In this document: one piece after another, positions 34,969 through 48,521 of the stretch
How positions within the stretch are numbered: position 1 is the first letter of the stretch
Layout of the letters: each line of letters opens with the position of its first letter
Origin: Capra hircus
Lineage: Eukaryota; Chordata; Mammalia; Artiodactyla; Bovidae
Length of the DNA: 64,000 nucleotides
NCBI RefSeq assembly: GCF_001704415.2
Contig: NC_030816.1
Location: 80,788,713 to 80,852,712, forward strand
Direction: 5' to 3'
Notes under the pieces: model-generated
What the model was told of the DNA's origin: nothing
The model's database searches: none
Seen by the model: the letters and a program-made list of their open reading frames with translations, nothing else
Program-made: the position numbers and the translations under genes

Positions 34969-36785
34969 AGGAATTATTCAGATACTAGAAGTGTCCATAG
35001 CCTGGGTAGCCAAATGGGTGGACAAGTGTCACCACACTGCTGTTCCGCCACGTGGACTAGACGCACTTCTGGAAGTTTTTACTGGTGGAATATGTGTTAT
35101 CATGTGGTTGTTTACATAGTGGTTTAGCAAGCTTTCATTCAGAAAGTTTCCATGTCAGCATGCCATTCACTGAGGTGGAGGGAGTATTATAATAATACTG
35201 TTTTATGAGGAACCTGGTGGGCAAAGAAGTAATGCAGTCTGACAAAGAACTTGTAGCTGTTCAGGCTGAACTGGAGCTTGACCTTGTGCCTGCCACTCCA
35301 GAGTCCATGCAGCCTGTTTCCGCTGCACCAGCCTGCAGAGCCCTGGTGCAGTGCTTGTCGGGGCTCAGGAAAGTGTCTTCACAACATCCACACTCAGCGC
35401 GCAACCTCTTCCCAGGACAGTGGTGTGCACGCGCGAATCTGGTTCTGCGAAGGCCAGTTTGGCGCTAGGTCTTCGTGTTCTGTCTGCTTGTATTGTTCAG
35501 TGTTGCAACATCTCTCTGGTTGACTGAAGCCATATGCCATTCAAATGCAACCTGGACTTTGGCATTGGCCTGGCAGTCACTAGGCTGTGGAGTACAGCAG
35601 TAACAATTAGGAAAACTATCTGTTCATTAAACCAGTAGAATTTACAAGCCCTTTTGTGACCGAGCTCCACACCTCTCCCTCTGGAAAATGAGAGTATAGT
35701 TGGTTAAGCCCTCGTACTTTTTTCCTTTCTGTGAATTGTTTTTTGTTTCACATTTGTTAGTTGTTTCACATTTGTAGATTACTGTAGAAGCCAGGTAGAT
35801 TAGCACTTAAAAGGATTATAACATTGGGAAATAGGTTTTGGAAATAAATTACCTCAACACAAGTAGTATGAGAAGTGTTTATGTTGATTTTTTCCCCCCA
35901 TATCATATTAAACACTTCTGCTTTTATTGAACACTTCTTAAATTCATAATTTTAAGAATATTAGATAATTTTTATGTAATAGGGGCAGCAGGTTTTGTAT
36001 CTTACTATTTTTTATAAAGTATAATGTTGCTTCTTGCTGTGAGCTAAGATGAAATCTTGATACATGCATATATACACAAGCTGGGGCATAGATGTATGTG
36101 CTAAGCCTAGTATTCAGTGTTTTAGACTAGGGATCTCTCATATCTTGCAGGGAAAACTGAGAGTAAACTCTTTCATAATGATGGAAGGAAAACAAAACAA
36201 AGACAAACAGCAAAAATCTCAATCCCCCTCTGCATCAGTAGATGGCTGAGTGTTGCCACAGTAGAAGAACTCTTCCAAACGCAGGAAGGTTTTAGAAATC
36301 TGTTCTTCTAGGAGCCCACATCCTCCCCTCGCCCTCCCTGGTGTATTTGAGGTGTGAGGTGGGGGCCGGGTGATGAGAGAGCTCCAGGTCACTGGTGCGG
36401 AAGGGCGAGGAGGGTGGGAGCATGAGTCTAGGAGTTAGAAGAAATACATTTTCAGGGGAGCGAGGCATCATAAAGTGAAGAATCACTCTGTCATTAGTTG
36501 GGAGAGTCAGAGGGGAAGACGGATATGACAAGAGGGAGAAAGGAGCGGGCAGAAACTGGACTCCTGATCATGAAGGAGAAAGAGACACCCGGGGAGCCTG
36601 TTAGGTGATTGTGTGTCATGTGGCTGTGTTAGAGACAGAAGCGCACTTTGAAGCCTTCACAGGAAAGTTGATAAGTTGGTGTAGTGTTTAAGTTGTCAAA
36701 CATAATGCTTCATATTGAATAAGAAAATTTTATAAGTATTTAATAAATATGTTATATACAATTTGCATAAGAAAAATACTGATGG
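34969..36785. other. Intronic sequence, no recognised element
   Basis: Contains a purine-rich, GC-moderate patch at 36290-36600 with no recognised family. The 87-codon frame at 35205-35468 shows no domain I can name. Confidence 0.4.
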
Positions 36786-36792
36786 CTTTTGG

Positions 36793-37006
36793 TGAGGTGA
36801 AGTCGCTCAGTTGTGTCCGACTCTTTGTGACCCCATGGACTGTAGCCCACCAGGCTCTTGCATCCGTGGGATTTTCCAGGCAAGAATACTGGAGTGGGTT
36901 GCCATTTCCTTCTCCAGAGGATCTTCCCGACCCAGGGATCGAACCCAGGTCTCCCACGTTGTAGGCAGACGCTTTACTGTCTGAGCCACCAGGGAAGTCT
37001 CTCATC
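36793..37006 (-). mobile_element. Bov-tA SINE, antisense, full-length
   Basis: Runs from GTGAAGTCGCTCAGTTGTG to GAGCCACCAGGGAAGTC. The tRNA head at the right end keeps its B box (GGGATCGAACCC) and A-box area. A 7-bp candidate TSD, CTTTTGG, lies at 36786-36792 and 37007-37013. Frames of 118, 71 and 60 codons over this area are SINE translations. Confidence 0.95.
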
Positions 37007-37013
37007 CTTTTGG

Positions 37014-38899
37014 AGTAGAAATCAAATTTTTCTGGCATGACTCCATTACCAGCAGTGGGATTTATCAAGACTACAAACGCCAGCACATTGAATATTTCAA
37101 TACTGTACTCAATTGTTCATATTTTAGCTACAAAACAAACCAAATGTAAATGCTTAATATGTAATACAAATCCACAGGTTCTTCACAGAAGAAAACAATG
37201 GAAGACTGATTTTCTACATGTCACCCGTTCATTAGTTCTTCAGTAATATGTCTTGAGTTATTTCAGATATAATGTATTCACCACTACCTATGTTTTTCAA
37301 CATTTTCTATCTAAGTCCTAAAGGGTATAAACAAGGAGGCATACAGTCAGGTTGTTTTTATAAACTTTTGATGTTTCTTCTGTTATGGATCTTACAATAA
37401 TGAATATAAGGAGACAAAGACAAAAGATGGCTTTTGGTAGATGGTGTTAATTTTGTGTAGGAAACATATTACTTTGACAACAGTTTGTCTAGTTGTTTTT
37501 TCTAATGTAGAGAAAAAGGCCAAAGAGAAGGATGTGGAACCTTGGTAGAGAGAGTGCTGGAGGCTTGGTGGAGGTTAGAAGGGCTTTGGAGTACAGGAGG
37601 GTGTGTATCTGTGCAGCTGCTCTGTTGCCGTGTGCTGCCCTGGGCCTGCTGGAATTTCTACAGCTCTGCCAGTCTTGTCACTGGGCCCAAGCGAGCCACC
37701 CCTAACCCCCAGCCACACAACTTTCTCCTCCCCTGCAGCCCTCACCTTGGCTGAGAGGTCTGAAACAGCCTGTCTGTGGGCCCTCCTAACTTCAGCAAGC
37801 TGATTTTAGTTACTGAGTACCAGGGTAATCCTCCAGTTGCTTGTGTGGACCCAGATGAAGGTTTGATATGTGGTACTTGAAATTTTGGATATCAGATTTG
37901 AAATTCATAATATGCCAAAACAAACTGGAAGAAATTAGGTTTTTAGTAGTCTCATTTTTCAAATAAACAAATACGTATGTATGTAGTATCACCCATACCA
38001 TATTCATGGTCTTTCTCTCAGTGTGTTCACGGGTGACGTATTGTCTTCAACTTTGTGTCAGTCACTTTTCAGGGAGTCTGAGGAGTGCATGGGTTCCTGT
38101 ATCTCAGTATTGACTCCTTTCATCACCCATTTTTGAAATTTTAGTCTAAGTGGTACCCATTGGGGCATGCTTAGTGTTTGTTCATGTTGATTAAAGGGGA
38201 GTAGTTATAGAAATAATTTCTAAATGGTAGGTATTTAAAAATTACTGCATGGTTTTGGAATGCAGTATTTGATTTCAGAGAGCAGAAATTATACCTCCTT
38301 ACCAGTGGCTTATTTGGGTTACCATGAAAAAGATGTGTTCTCGGCCAGTGTGTGAGGAAACATCCTGAAGGTGTGTGTGGTAAGGGGGAAAGCCGTAATG
38401 CACTGAAGATGTTCCCAAGGGCAAGTTGCAGTTGATACTTAAGAGTTAACTATAACTCATTATCTTGGGTGGTAACTCATGTTTATGTTTTAAAATGGAA
38501 TGTACTCATTTATTACAGAGTCAACCATTCATACAGCCAGTGCTTTTTTTTTGGGGGGGGGTAGTTGTTTGTTTGTTTAAGCTTCTGCTGTGTACATAGT
38601 GTGGCCTGGGAATTAATCAGAAATCCTCTCTATCATTACCTCACACTGCACTGAACTGTTTATGCCTCATTCCCTTAATGTTTCCCTTCTTTGCCAACTG
38701 GGTTTCTGTTACTCAACAAGAGAATCCTCTTTTTTCTCTTCTCTTGACAATTGAGAGTCAAGTCCTCTGTCCAGGCCTGGGACCAATACTTCTGATCTGA
38801 ACAGCATTTCCTGAAGCTCTGGAACTTGTCTCCCCAACTCTTCCAATGAAAACTACCTGCTTCCTTTTCTGCTGTCCTTTTGTTATTGCTCAAAATCTT
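37014..38899. other. Intronic sequence, no recognised element
   Basis: A T9/G10 homopolymer junction lies at about 38545-38562. A GC-rich patch at 37540-37800 has two overlapping short frames without homology. Confidence 0.4.
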
Positions 38900-39055
38900 T
38901 TTTATTCTGAATTGTAAACATATGTTATTTCTCCCTTCTGTTTGTAAGCTGCTACATGCAGGGATTTTGTAATACTCATATTTCTATCTTCTATAGCACC
39001 TCAGGTGATTCTTTGATACTCTTTATTATTGCTCAATAAAATGTTGAATCAATAC
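38900..39055 (+). repeat. L2 3'-end remnant
   Basis: CTGTTTGTAAGCTGCTACAT, GCAGGGATTTTGTAATACTC, TATAGCACCTCAGG and ATTGCTCAATAAAATGTTG follow the L2 3' consensus order. Confidence 0.7.
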
Positions 39056-39403
39056 ATGTGATATAATGGAATGTATAGAAAAGTTGGAGATTCATTTGGG
39101 AAAACAAAGCAGAGATACACGTACCAACTATAAGGGTGCCTTGCCATAGCTTTCTCTTTCAGTACTGCAGTCTGTTGGAATCAGGAGCCCAGACAGCTTT
39201 CACTGATTCTGTCGCCAATTGACCGTCTACTCTTAGACCCTTCATAGAGAAGGCTCTCTGTGAAAGAAGAGTAACTCTGCCCTTTTTCATTGAATTATCA
39301 CAGAGTTGAATGAGATCATCAGTGTGAAAGAAGTTTGGGAGGACTGTGTATGTACATATGAAGTATTGATACTGTCATGAATTTGGGGAGTGGTTAGCTG
39401 ATA

Positions 39404-39534
39404 GCCAACTAACTCTGACTCGGTGGACATGAGTTTGAGTAGGCTCCAGGAGTTGGTGATGGACAGGGAAGCCTGGTGTGCTGCTGTCCTTGGGGTTGCA
39501 AAGAGTCGGACACGACTGAGTGACTGAACTAAAC
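39404..39534 (+). mobile_element. BovB 3' tail retro-insertion with 9-bp TSD
   Basis: From ACTCGGTGGACATGAG to CACGACTGAGTGACTGAAC, the last 120 bases of BovB. The duplication TAGCTGATA lies at 39395-39403 and 39535-39543, so this 5'-truncated piece inserted on its own. Confidence 0.92.
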
Positions 39535-39543
39535 TAGCTGATA

Positions 39544-40216
39544 ACAGTGAACAGTTTTTACAATGACATCTTTCTGGCAGTTACTGTAGTAAATTGTTTT
39601 GGAGAAAAGAAGCTGATAAGCTGTATGCTATAATTTGTGGTATAGGGAATTTCACATGGAGGCCTCAGGGTAGAGAACAAAATAAGGTTATGTATGGTAA
39701 AAGAGCACAAGGAAAGTGAAGAGAGAGAGAGTTCCATAGCTTAATTTCTGTATTTTCTAAAGTTACAAACTCAATGAATACAACTGCCTTCAGCTTCTTT
39801 TGCTTCCCAGTGTCAGTTGGTCAGGGTACATTTGTGAGACACCGTCAGGTTCCCTGTTCTTAGAGCATTCTTGCCCACTGCCTTTCTACCTATAATGAGA
39901 TAGTCTTTCTTGTGAGCATTTGCTTTTTAAATTACATGTTAATTGTCCTTATTCTTCTTAGTAGCATCATTGCAAATTTTAGGTAGTCATAGTTATAATT
40001 TTTTTCCAAGTGTTTCCCCCAGAGAGATAATTTGTGCAAATATTCATATGAATCTGATGAAGAACTCACTGCTAGGGAGCCTCAGAATTGTCCCAGGGAC
40101 ATGGTGGTCAGGATTTCCACAGTGAAGGTCTTCCTTGCTTCCCCGCCCCTGAGTAGATATATTGCCTTGTCCCTATGAGGTTTTACTTTTCTTCTTTTGG
40201 GATCTATGTGGAAATC
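39544..40216. other. Intronic sequence, no recognised element
   Basis: No repeat consensus or exon supported. Confidence 0.4.
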
Positions 40217-40232
40217 AAAAGAAGTCATAGCT

Positions 40233-40414
40233 GGGACCTCTGTGGTGGTCCAGTGACTAAGACTCTGCGCTCCCAGTGCAGGGGGCTCAGGTTCAACCCT
40301 TGATCAGGGAGCTAGATCCCACATGCTGCAACTAAGAGTTAGACATGTCGCAACTAAAAGATCTTGCGCGATGCACCTAAGACCCAGAGCAGCCAAATAA
40401 AATAAATATTTAAA
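40233..40414 (+). mobile_element. CHR-type tRNA-derived SINE, 16-bp TSD
   Basis: Head GACCTCTGTGGTGGTCCAGT, with GACTAAGACTCTGCGCTCCC and B box GGTTCAACCC, then GCTGCAACTAAG and an A-rich tail AATAAATATTTAAAAAAA. The duplication AAAAGAAGTCATAGCT lies at 40217-40232 and 40415-40430; its leading A residues overlap the tail. Confidence 0.92.
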
Positions 40415-40430
40415 AAAAGAAGTCATAGCT

Positions 40431-43084
40431 CTTTCTCTATACTCTTTATATTTATAATTTTACTCCTGTCTCATTTTCCTTGCTTTGCCTCTTCTGGAAT
40501 TCAGTTCATCCTGTACTTGTAATCTTATTTCTTCTCTCCAGCTGTAAGAGAGCTGTGTACCATCTCTGGTACTTGCCTCTTGCTCACCATTGCATGCTCT
40601 CCTCAGGAGTCTCTGCTCAGGACACTTACCTGCTCTGGCTTCCTTTCTCTTCTTCACCCATTCTTGCTGTGACTACTAATTCCTTCCAGGAGTTGCTGTC
40701 TCTTCCTCTCTGAGCAGTAGACACTGCTGGTGGGTTGTTACCTTGCTCTGTTGTAGTGTGCCTTCTCTCTGTTTGCTGGTTATCTCCTGTTAAACTGTTC
40801 AGCTGTTCAGCCTGCTCAGATTAGCAGTAATTCTGTTTCTCTGGCAGTGCACTGTGTATCAGTGGCCCTGCAGGTCAGGGAAGAGGAACTTGAGGAACCA
40901 ATATCCATGGACACTGATTTATTCTGATACACTATCGCTTGGAACAGCTTGCTCTGAGAGACTCTGAAAAAATCATCCTTGAATGCAGTGTTTTTAAAAA
41001 CTATTCATTGTGATCTATGAAAGCAATGTATATTAAACTGCAGCCAGAAATTTTTTTAAAGAGATTTGAATATGAAAAAATATGAATGCATCACAGTATA
41101 GTAAGGATGTCATATGTGTTCAAGGTTGTGATCTAAAACATAATTCTTCTTTTGATTTGGAATCAAAACATTTGAAAGCCATTGGTCTGATAACCTTCAG
41201 TAGTTTTAGCTCCTTTGATTCCTCACCTCCTTTTCTTTCTAATGGAAATTTTTAAGTTTTTTTTTTTGTAGTTGAGACAAAATAGAATTAGAATATGGCC
41301 TATTCACAGGGCAGCTTGATGGAAAATCAAAAGCACAGTTAACTGATTTGCCAGTTGCAGGGCAGGTCTCTTGCCTGTCCCATGGATCCAAGACAGGGTG
41401 TGGTCAGGGCAGCAGCCCATGTCCCGACAAAGCCCCAAAGGAGCCTTCACTGAAGGCTCCACCTGGAGGCTCCTCTGCAGGTTTCGTTCAGGGGGATTAG
41501 GACTTTTTCAGCACCCAGACCCTCACAGTGGGTGTGTCCTGGACATATGGGGTGATCAGAGTCCCACCAGTGTGGGGAGTGGAGGACAGTGGAAAGAGGT
41601 TTTAGGAGACACCAAATGACCAGATACTTGTGCTGTTACTTCTTTTCTCTGGCAGTAAGAAATAGCTATAGGTTGTAAGTGATTGTTAGCTGTCAAATGT
41701 GATTAACATCTTTGGTTAGAAAATGACCATTTTTTACTAATGCCTCATTCTTGGTCTTGATATTGGGGAGACTTCCTGACCGCAGTGTTTTCTTGCTACT
41801 CTGATGGCATTCCACTGGTCTTGTAAACAACATTCTTGAAAGAAAACTTTAAAGGATTTATTAAAGTGAAAATTATTGTGATATACTGTTTGAATTCTGG
41901 CTTTTTCCTTTTAAAGGTAATATAATAAATTGATTTTTTAATAGTTAAAGTAGAATTAGCCTGCTGTCAAATGAGAAATGTTTTAGCCCACGTATCTTTA
42001 TTTGCCATTGGACTGAAGGGCTGTATTTTGGTATGATTATTTTGTACCCCTTCATGTTTTAGCAAAATAATTAAACAACTTTTGTGTTACCCCAGTCTTC
42101 TGACTTCCCTGCAAAAGTGCTTGGAATGGATAGTCTGAGAACACATCCATGTTCAAGTATAGTTTTATTGGGGGATAATTATAATTTTGATCATTTGTTG
42201 TGTTTCAGAACTGAATAGGTTAAAATGTCTACTTTAATGATTTAAAATAAATCATAAAATATAAACAGAGGAGACGGTAGAGGAAGAAGTCAAACATTTA
42301 ATTTGTTGAAAATTCTACATTAAGTAAATCTTCCTCTGTCCACCCCCAAGTGTCTTTCTGTTAATGATTTTTAAATGTCAACATCCTATATTTTTTCCTG
42401 ACCAATCTTTTGGGAATCTTTGGCACATGTGTTCCATCTGATGAAATTAAAAAATTGCAGACCTCAAGGGAAATAATTAAATGATTTTTCTCTTTTTATA
42501 TAAACATTTGCTTTGAAATATATTTATATTTGAAGGGCTTTGATATTTTTATCTAAAGCATCATTTCCTCATGCTGTCTCAGCCTCATAATGAAGCTTCT
42601 CTTTAAATTATTAACATTATCCAGTATCACAAGTTTATCGTATGGGTTAAATTTATGTGCCAAATGACTCACCGCAAAGAGCTTCCCCCTTCCTCCCTTT
42701 TGCCTTGAGTATATATGTGTTGGTAGAAGTTTTATGTCTTAATACTTTCTGATTTCAGCAGTTAAAACTTAAAAAACATTTTGTGTACATTTCTCATTTT
42801 TAACAATTGTGTTTTTGCTCACCTGTTTTCCTTTTTTCAACCCCTTCCCACTCCAGCTGCTTCTCCAATGTTGTTTGGGCTCCCCAGTATCCTTGTCTAT
42901 TCTTACACTTCTCTTTGCTGGAACAGAGAAGATCTTTGGAGTGTCCTTTGTTCTTCCTGTCCCAGCCTGAGCATCCTCCATGCTTCCCTTACATACTGCT
43001 CCCCACTCTTTCCATTCAATGACTGGCCGTCCTGGGAGAGTGGAATGAGCCCTGGTTGGGGAGGGGTGTGCGTGGAGACCATAG
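40431..43084. other. Intronic sequence, no recognised element
   Basis: Includes a GC-moderate patch at 41340-41620 with a 21-bp palindrome (listed separately). The 118-codon frame at 42781-43137 has no recognised domain. Confidence 0.4.
41440..41460. repeat. Near-perfect palindrome, 10-bp arms
   Basis: GGAGCCTTCA (41440-41449), a central C, then TGAAGGCTCC (41451-41460). No T run follows, and a terminator is not expected in this genome. Confidence 0.95.
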
Positions 43085-43215
43085 TTTTTATTTGTGACTG
43101 TAGCTGGGTAAAATTGTGCAGGTTTCCTAACCCTTGACTCTAGCTTCTTGATCTAAGAAGGAGAGGGTTGAACCAGTGATCTCTGAAATCCCTACCAGTT
43201 CTAATAGTGCATGAT
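43085..43215 (+). repeat. MIR3-like SINE remnant
   Basis: GCAGGTTTCCTAACCC, CTTGATCTAAGAAGGAGAGG, TTGAACCAGTGATCTCTGAA and ACCAGTTCTAATAGTG follow the MIR3 3' order. Confidence 0.75.
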
Positions 43216-44224
43216 AAAGTAATTTACAATAAAGTGTAATTAGGCTTAGCCTTCTGAGGATGGGGAGATGGATGTATATTTTCAGCTTAAAACAGTAACT
43301 TAATGATCCAAATATGTGGCTGTGTGTGTTGCCTGTGTTTCTCAGCATTTCTACCGGCCCTCTTCACCCAACCCATCTCAGACTATGATCCAGGGAATAA
43401 AATGCAAGGAGTCCGTTTTTCAGCCACTAATGTGCATATACATTTCCTCTAGTCTTACCTTTGCACATGAGGTTCAGGAAAGATATCACTGATGTTTTAG
43501 AGAGGGTGAATAAGTAGTAGAAACATCTCCCAGTGTAAAAGGACTCCTTTATTTGCAGTCCTCATTATTTGTTATGAGTTCATTCTGAAAGTCAGGGCAA
43601 AAAGTGGCCAGCTAGTTATGGTTGGTTGAAGCCTGTTCTGTCTCTGGGTAGCACAGGACAAAGCCTGCAGCTGTCTCCTCTCGGAGTCAGTGTCAGCGCC
43701 TCTACTCGGGGAGAATGCCGGTCAAGGTCCCCATACTGGCTCGTCCCCTGGGACTGTCTATTCTTAGATCCTTCAGTCTACTGAAGTCTCAGAGGAAGCC
43801 AGGTTTGGGTTTTGGCTGTGTTATGTAGAGAAGTCCGTCTTACCCTTCTGAATTACCATTACTATTATTTTTCTCCATTCATACATTTTTTACCATATAT
43901 ATCATTTACATTTGAGGGTGGATAGATTAATGAGTACAGGTTTCTCCTTTAAAAGATATAGAACACTATAAAGGATCACATTTTAACATAATAGTGTTTT
44001 TTAGATGTCCATTCTTGAGGGGCTTGGTGGTTATGTACTCACATTTTTATGAACTCAGTTACTAAAATCATTCCTTTCCTCCCTCCTTCCCTCTCTGGTT
44101 TTTGCAGGGGAGCAGGAGAGGAAAAAATATAGAAAGGATATATAAAACAACTAACTCCCTCACCCTCAAAAGATAAACCTTAGACTCTTGGAAAAATACA
44201 GTCACATTGACTCTTGAAAAAAAA
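43216..44224. other. Intronic sequence, no recognised element
   Basis: No repeat consensus or exon supported. Confidence 0.4.
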
Positions 44225-44283
44225 TCACACACACACACACGGAATTTAAATACGTGTACACACACACACACAGAATTTAAATG
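44225..44283. repeat. (CA)n tracts in a tandem duplication
   Basis: Two copies of CACACACACACAC + (G/A)GAATTTAAAT, separated by ACGTGTA. The unit is about 33 bp. The AC-type repeat gives the Val/Cys-rich frame on the minus strand at 44068-44271. Confidence 0.88.
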
Positions 44284-47200
44284 GGTGGCATAAAATCCTC
44301 AAGGCAGAAAGGGCCTGCTGTGAATCGTCTCTCTCCTCATGCTCCCCCACATCATGCTCCCGTCCACAGAAGATGCCAGCTGCTTGTCTCTCCGTTTGCT
44401 GTTTTAAAATTCTAGTCTGATTCTGGTAAATCCCTGTTTTCTCTATTTCCCCTGCTCCATGGTTATCTCCAGTAGAACAGTCCTTTCAATCTAGCATTCA
44501 CTGCACATGTTCCAGTCATGCGGTTACAGAGTTGACATTGCAGCTTCAGCAGAGGTTATCTCTTTAAAATTCTCTGAAATTCCCCTTTGGCACATCCGTT
44601 TTGGCAGCTGGGTTTATACGGGAAAGTGGCAAAGCTCTTGGCTCCTCTGTTCTGCTTTATGAAAATAGAAATCTGTGGCCAGAAGGGCAGCTAGGCAAGA
44701 AGCTATAGATAGTTCTCATCAGTTGCACTGCCGAGTTTTTCCATTTTTACCTAGTAAATAGTATTCTCACCGTGTGCATGTGGACCAAGTGGTGGTTTTT
44801 AAAAACATGAGCATACTGTAGCCTCACACTTAAAGTCTTGTTAGAAAACCCTGCTGTTGGAATGTGTGTGTGAGGTCCTGCTGTACTGTTTTGACTTTTG
44901 ATTTTGTAATCTCTTTATATATTTTTAAAGAATTGAAACCACTCAAAGATTATGGTCACCAATTCAGAACTACCTGTTGCAGTTTGGGCAGTAATATGAC
45001 AAGAAAGATGGAAACTCCAGGTTGCTTTTCAGTGAGATATATTCATTACTAAATAAACAACATCACGTGTCTGTTTTCTAGGTTAAGTGCTTTGCTGAAT
45101 GGACACACCTGAGGTCCTGTGAGACAGCTCAGGCCTCTTCTTTTGCCCTCCCTCTTTCCTTCCTTCTCTTCTTTAAAATTATTGTTAAGTGGTGTTTTCT
45201 AGGAAAATGTTGCTTCTGTTAGCAGAGTTGACCTATTTATTACTACAGATGGCTTTCAGGGCCCTTCTTTTCTTTCTGTACATACTGTGAGCTCTGGAGA
45301 AGTCGGCCTTTATGCAAGCCATGCTGATGAATTTCCATAGTTCTGATTCTCTGATTTAAAAATGACTACATGTGTTTGGTATGGAAAATACTTACTTTTT
45401 ATTTTGTTTTAAATGTAAGTAAATACTGATAAGCTAATTGTCAAAGCTTCTGCATTAGAAATGAGCAAGGCTCCTTTTACTATTAAATTTTTTTCCTGCT
45501 ATTATTACTATTTATATTAGTAAGGCGTATAGACTCATAGGTGAATTTTTCTCCCCATGATGATTTATGAAAGATGAGACCACTTGTTTTGGTATGCGGG
45601 TTCTGTTTGCTTCAAGAATAAGGAGTCTGAATTAATCTTTTAGGTTGACCCCTTACCCATTCATATGAGTTGGAAATATGATTTTTTTTAAGCTAAAATG
45701 TTTAGAATGAGTTTTATCATCTTGTACTTTGCATACTACTTTCTCTCTGAGGCCACAAATTTTTTGTTATGCTTCTGTTTTGTCGAAGAAGCGCACAGTA
45801 GACCTCATAAATCTGTGATATCAAATGCCCTCGATGAATCCTTGGGAAGAAAGTGTTTAAAGTGCATGATTAAGGCACTTAAGCATAAAACTACAATTAT
45901 ACACTTGTGTGTTAATTTTGTGTACAGTAAGACTTTATTTCAACACTGGTTGTAAATGAGAGGAGCATTTTACTGCCAGTGAATGCCTGCATTTTATGAA
46001 TGCTTAAACAAAATCTCCTCGAATTGGCTGACCTGGAAAGAAAGGTGAAAGCATCTGTAGTTAGGAGGTAGAAGAGAATACAAGATTTGTAGTAGAGGTT
46101 TCTTTTTAAAAGTAAATACAAAAGTGACTTTACTTTTGTGTACAGCCATGCTTGCTGTGCCTTTGGAATCGTTTATGCTATTTTAGCTGCTGTTCCATGG
46201 TGAAGGCTAACAGTGAAAGCAATTTAGATGAGGCAATGAAAATAATCAAGGGACTTGAAGGCAGGAAGCAGTTGACAAGGAATCTGATCAAGGAGATTTG
46301 AAGGCGTTGGTTGGCATTGACTGACCATACATTTGTTAATCAAGTTCCAGGTACTAGCATTAGTGGACAGCAGACACTCCTTGAAGCTTGGAGTTCATTT
46401 TATGAAAAGTGAAGGATGTAGCACTTTACAAAATGGATAATAATGTTCCAGAACTTGTTACCCTCAAGAGGTAGCCTGGACTAGAAATATAAATTAATTT
46501 AAGAAGAGTATAAATAAATTTGTGGATAATAGAATAGTGATTATGGAGAGGAAATAAAGGCTGTTGAGGACATACCTCTGACTTCCGGAAATTGAGGTCA
46601 TGAAAGGCACTGCCACTAGTTCCCACAGCCACGAATTCACTCTCCAAAACGTTGGTCTGACCTACTATTCACTTGAGCTGCGATTGGCTAAATATAGAGC
46701 AGTTGGACTTAGAATAAGCAGTGAAATTTCATAGGTAATTAATAATTACAAAGAAAATCCAAGAGAGATTACATGTATATTATTCTCACTGTTTATAATC
46801 TTATATTGTGTGTACCTGATAAGGAAGCTTTAGAAAACAGAATTTATCATGAGAAGAGCTATTGCTGATAACAAATGAGAACTTTTCAATTTAGTTTCAC
46901 AAACCAAAAAGTAAATTTATTTTCTGATATGAAGTAGAAAAAATTTTTTTACACTAAGGGAGTGGGCTAAAGCAGCCCAGATACATTGGTTATCTTTCAG
47001 CCTGTTAAACAACAGCAGTGTTTATGGTCCGAAAGTTATCTGTTAGGAACAAGGGCATGGACAGAAATGGAAGTGGGCTCCATAGCAACGGGAGCTGTGT
47101 AACCAGCTCCTTTGTGTGATTGGTCATTAAGCCTGTTCTGTTGGAGTTTAGGCACTGTTTGACCCTGGACTGCTCTGCCCACTCTTCCAACCCCACGTTG

Positions 47201-48052
47201 TCTTTTTTCTGTTACTCAAGGGAAACTGGACGAAATCTGAAGGAACTTACAGCTTTAGTGTAAAGTACATAACAGTAAATATTCTGTGTACATTTGTTGA
47301 TTGTTTCTCAGTTTTCAAACGTGAAGGAGTAATTTCAGGAATTGTGGAGTTCCCCCCACCCCCACCAAGCAAGCTTAAGGACAAGATTTAGTTTTCTTTT
47401 TATAATAAGAAAGTGAATTTTAAAAGCACCTAAATTGTTTAAAAGTCCCAGTTGGGAACTTACCTTAAAGGACTGTAGGTAGATTGTGGAGCATTTGTAG
47501 GATTTTGACCTTGTAAACTTTATTACCTTCTAACACATTGTTTTTGACTGGACATGTTGACATAATAAAATTTTCTCTTGCAATTTGTTCACACACGCAT
47601 AGACTCAGCATCTAAATTCCTTGCTGTGGGGACTTTTCAGTCTGTCTTTTCGTATGAAAAATAGCATTTACTCTTTCTGTGAAATTGGAAGCCAGTAGAA
47701 TTTGCCACAGTGATGACTAAAATGTAGCTGCTATGAGCTCATGATTTTTCCTCTGCTTTTTGCTTTGCTTTTTTGTAGAATTTGCCTGGAAGAATTCAAA
47801 TTTATGGTCAAAAACAAAAATTAAGAGGCTATCTGCTATTAAGTATAAATTATTATAATAATATACTTTTCTGATAATTCTTAGAAAGACAGCAATAATT
47901 AATCCAAAAGAAATTGCATTTAGTTCTAGATTCATGAAAAACTCAGAGTTGGCTTAGGAAATGATACATAACATTTGATGTATATACTTCTGGGCTATTA
48001 ATGCTATACTTACCACTCATATACAGATTTTCATATTTAAAAAAATGTATGT
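44284..48052. other. Intronic sequence, no recognised element
   Basis: The longest repeat-poor stretch in the right half. Frames at 44864-45052, 45698-45955 and 46426-46647 have no homology that I can name. Confidence 0.4.
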
Positions 48053-48175
48053 ATGGAGTAGGAAATGGCAGCTCATTCCAGAATTCTTCCTTGAAAAACC
48101 CATGGACAGAGGAGCCTGGAGGGCTACAGTCCATAGGATCCCAGAATGAGACAGGAGTGAATCACACATGCATGC
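48053..48175 (+). mobile_element. Bov-tA SINE body, diverged
   Basis: TAGGAAATGGCAGCTCATTC, CAGAATTCTTCCTTGAAAA and GACAGAGGAGCCTGGAGGGC match the body. The 3' end is poorly conserved and no TSD is clear. Confidence 0.85.
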
Positions 48176-48521
48176 ACGTATATGGTTTTATAACCTGCTA
48201 CCCCTTAAGTCCCTCCTCAGTAATCCACGGACATGCTTTCTTCTTATTCAATACATAATATGTACAATTAGATTCATTCATTTTAATGATTCTGTGATAT
48301 TTCATTGAATAAAATATCATTACCCTCCTCCTTTAAACCAGCCTCTCTTAATGTATATTTAACCATTTAGGCTGTTTCGGTCTTGAGTGGGGGTGCTGTC
48401 ATAGGGATGTGGTGACCTTTTTGCTGCACATATCTTTGCATACTTGTTTTATATTTTTCCCTTAAGGTAAAATTCTCAAAAACAGAATTCTGAGTTAAAG
48501 AGATACTGTTTCTATATATTG

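Noticed and set aside
36730..37086. 118-codon frame on the minus strand with GGSDSKASAYNVGDLGSIPG
   Set aside because: This is the familiar translation of an antisense Bov-tA SINE head and body, not a protein.
42781..43137. 118-codon frame on the plus strand, Ser/Cys/Phe-rich
   Set aside because: No known domain; followed by a MIR remnant; likely chance.
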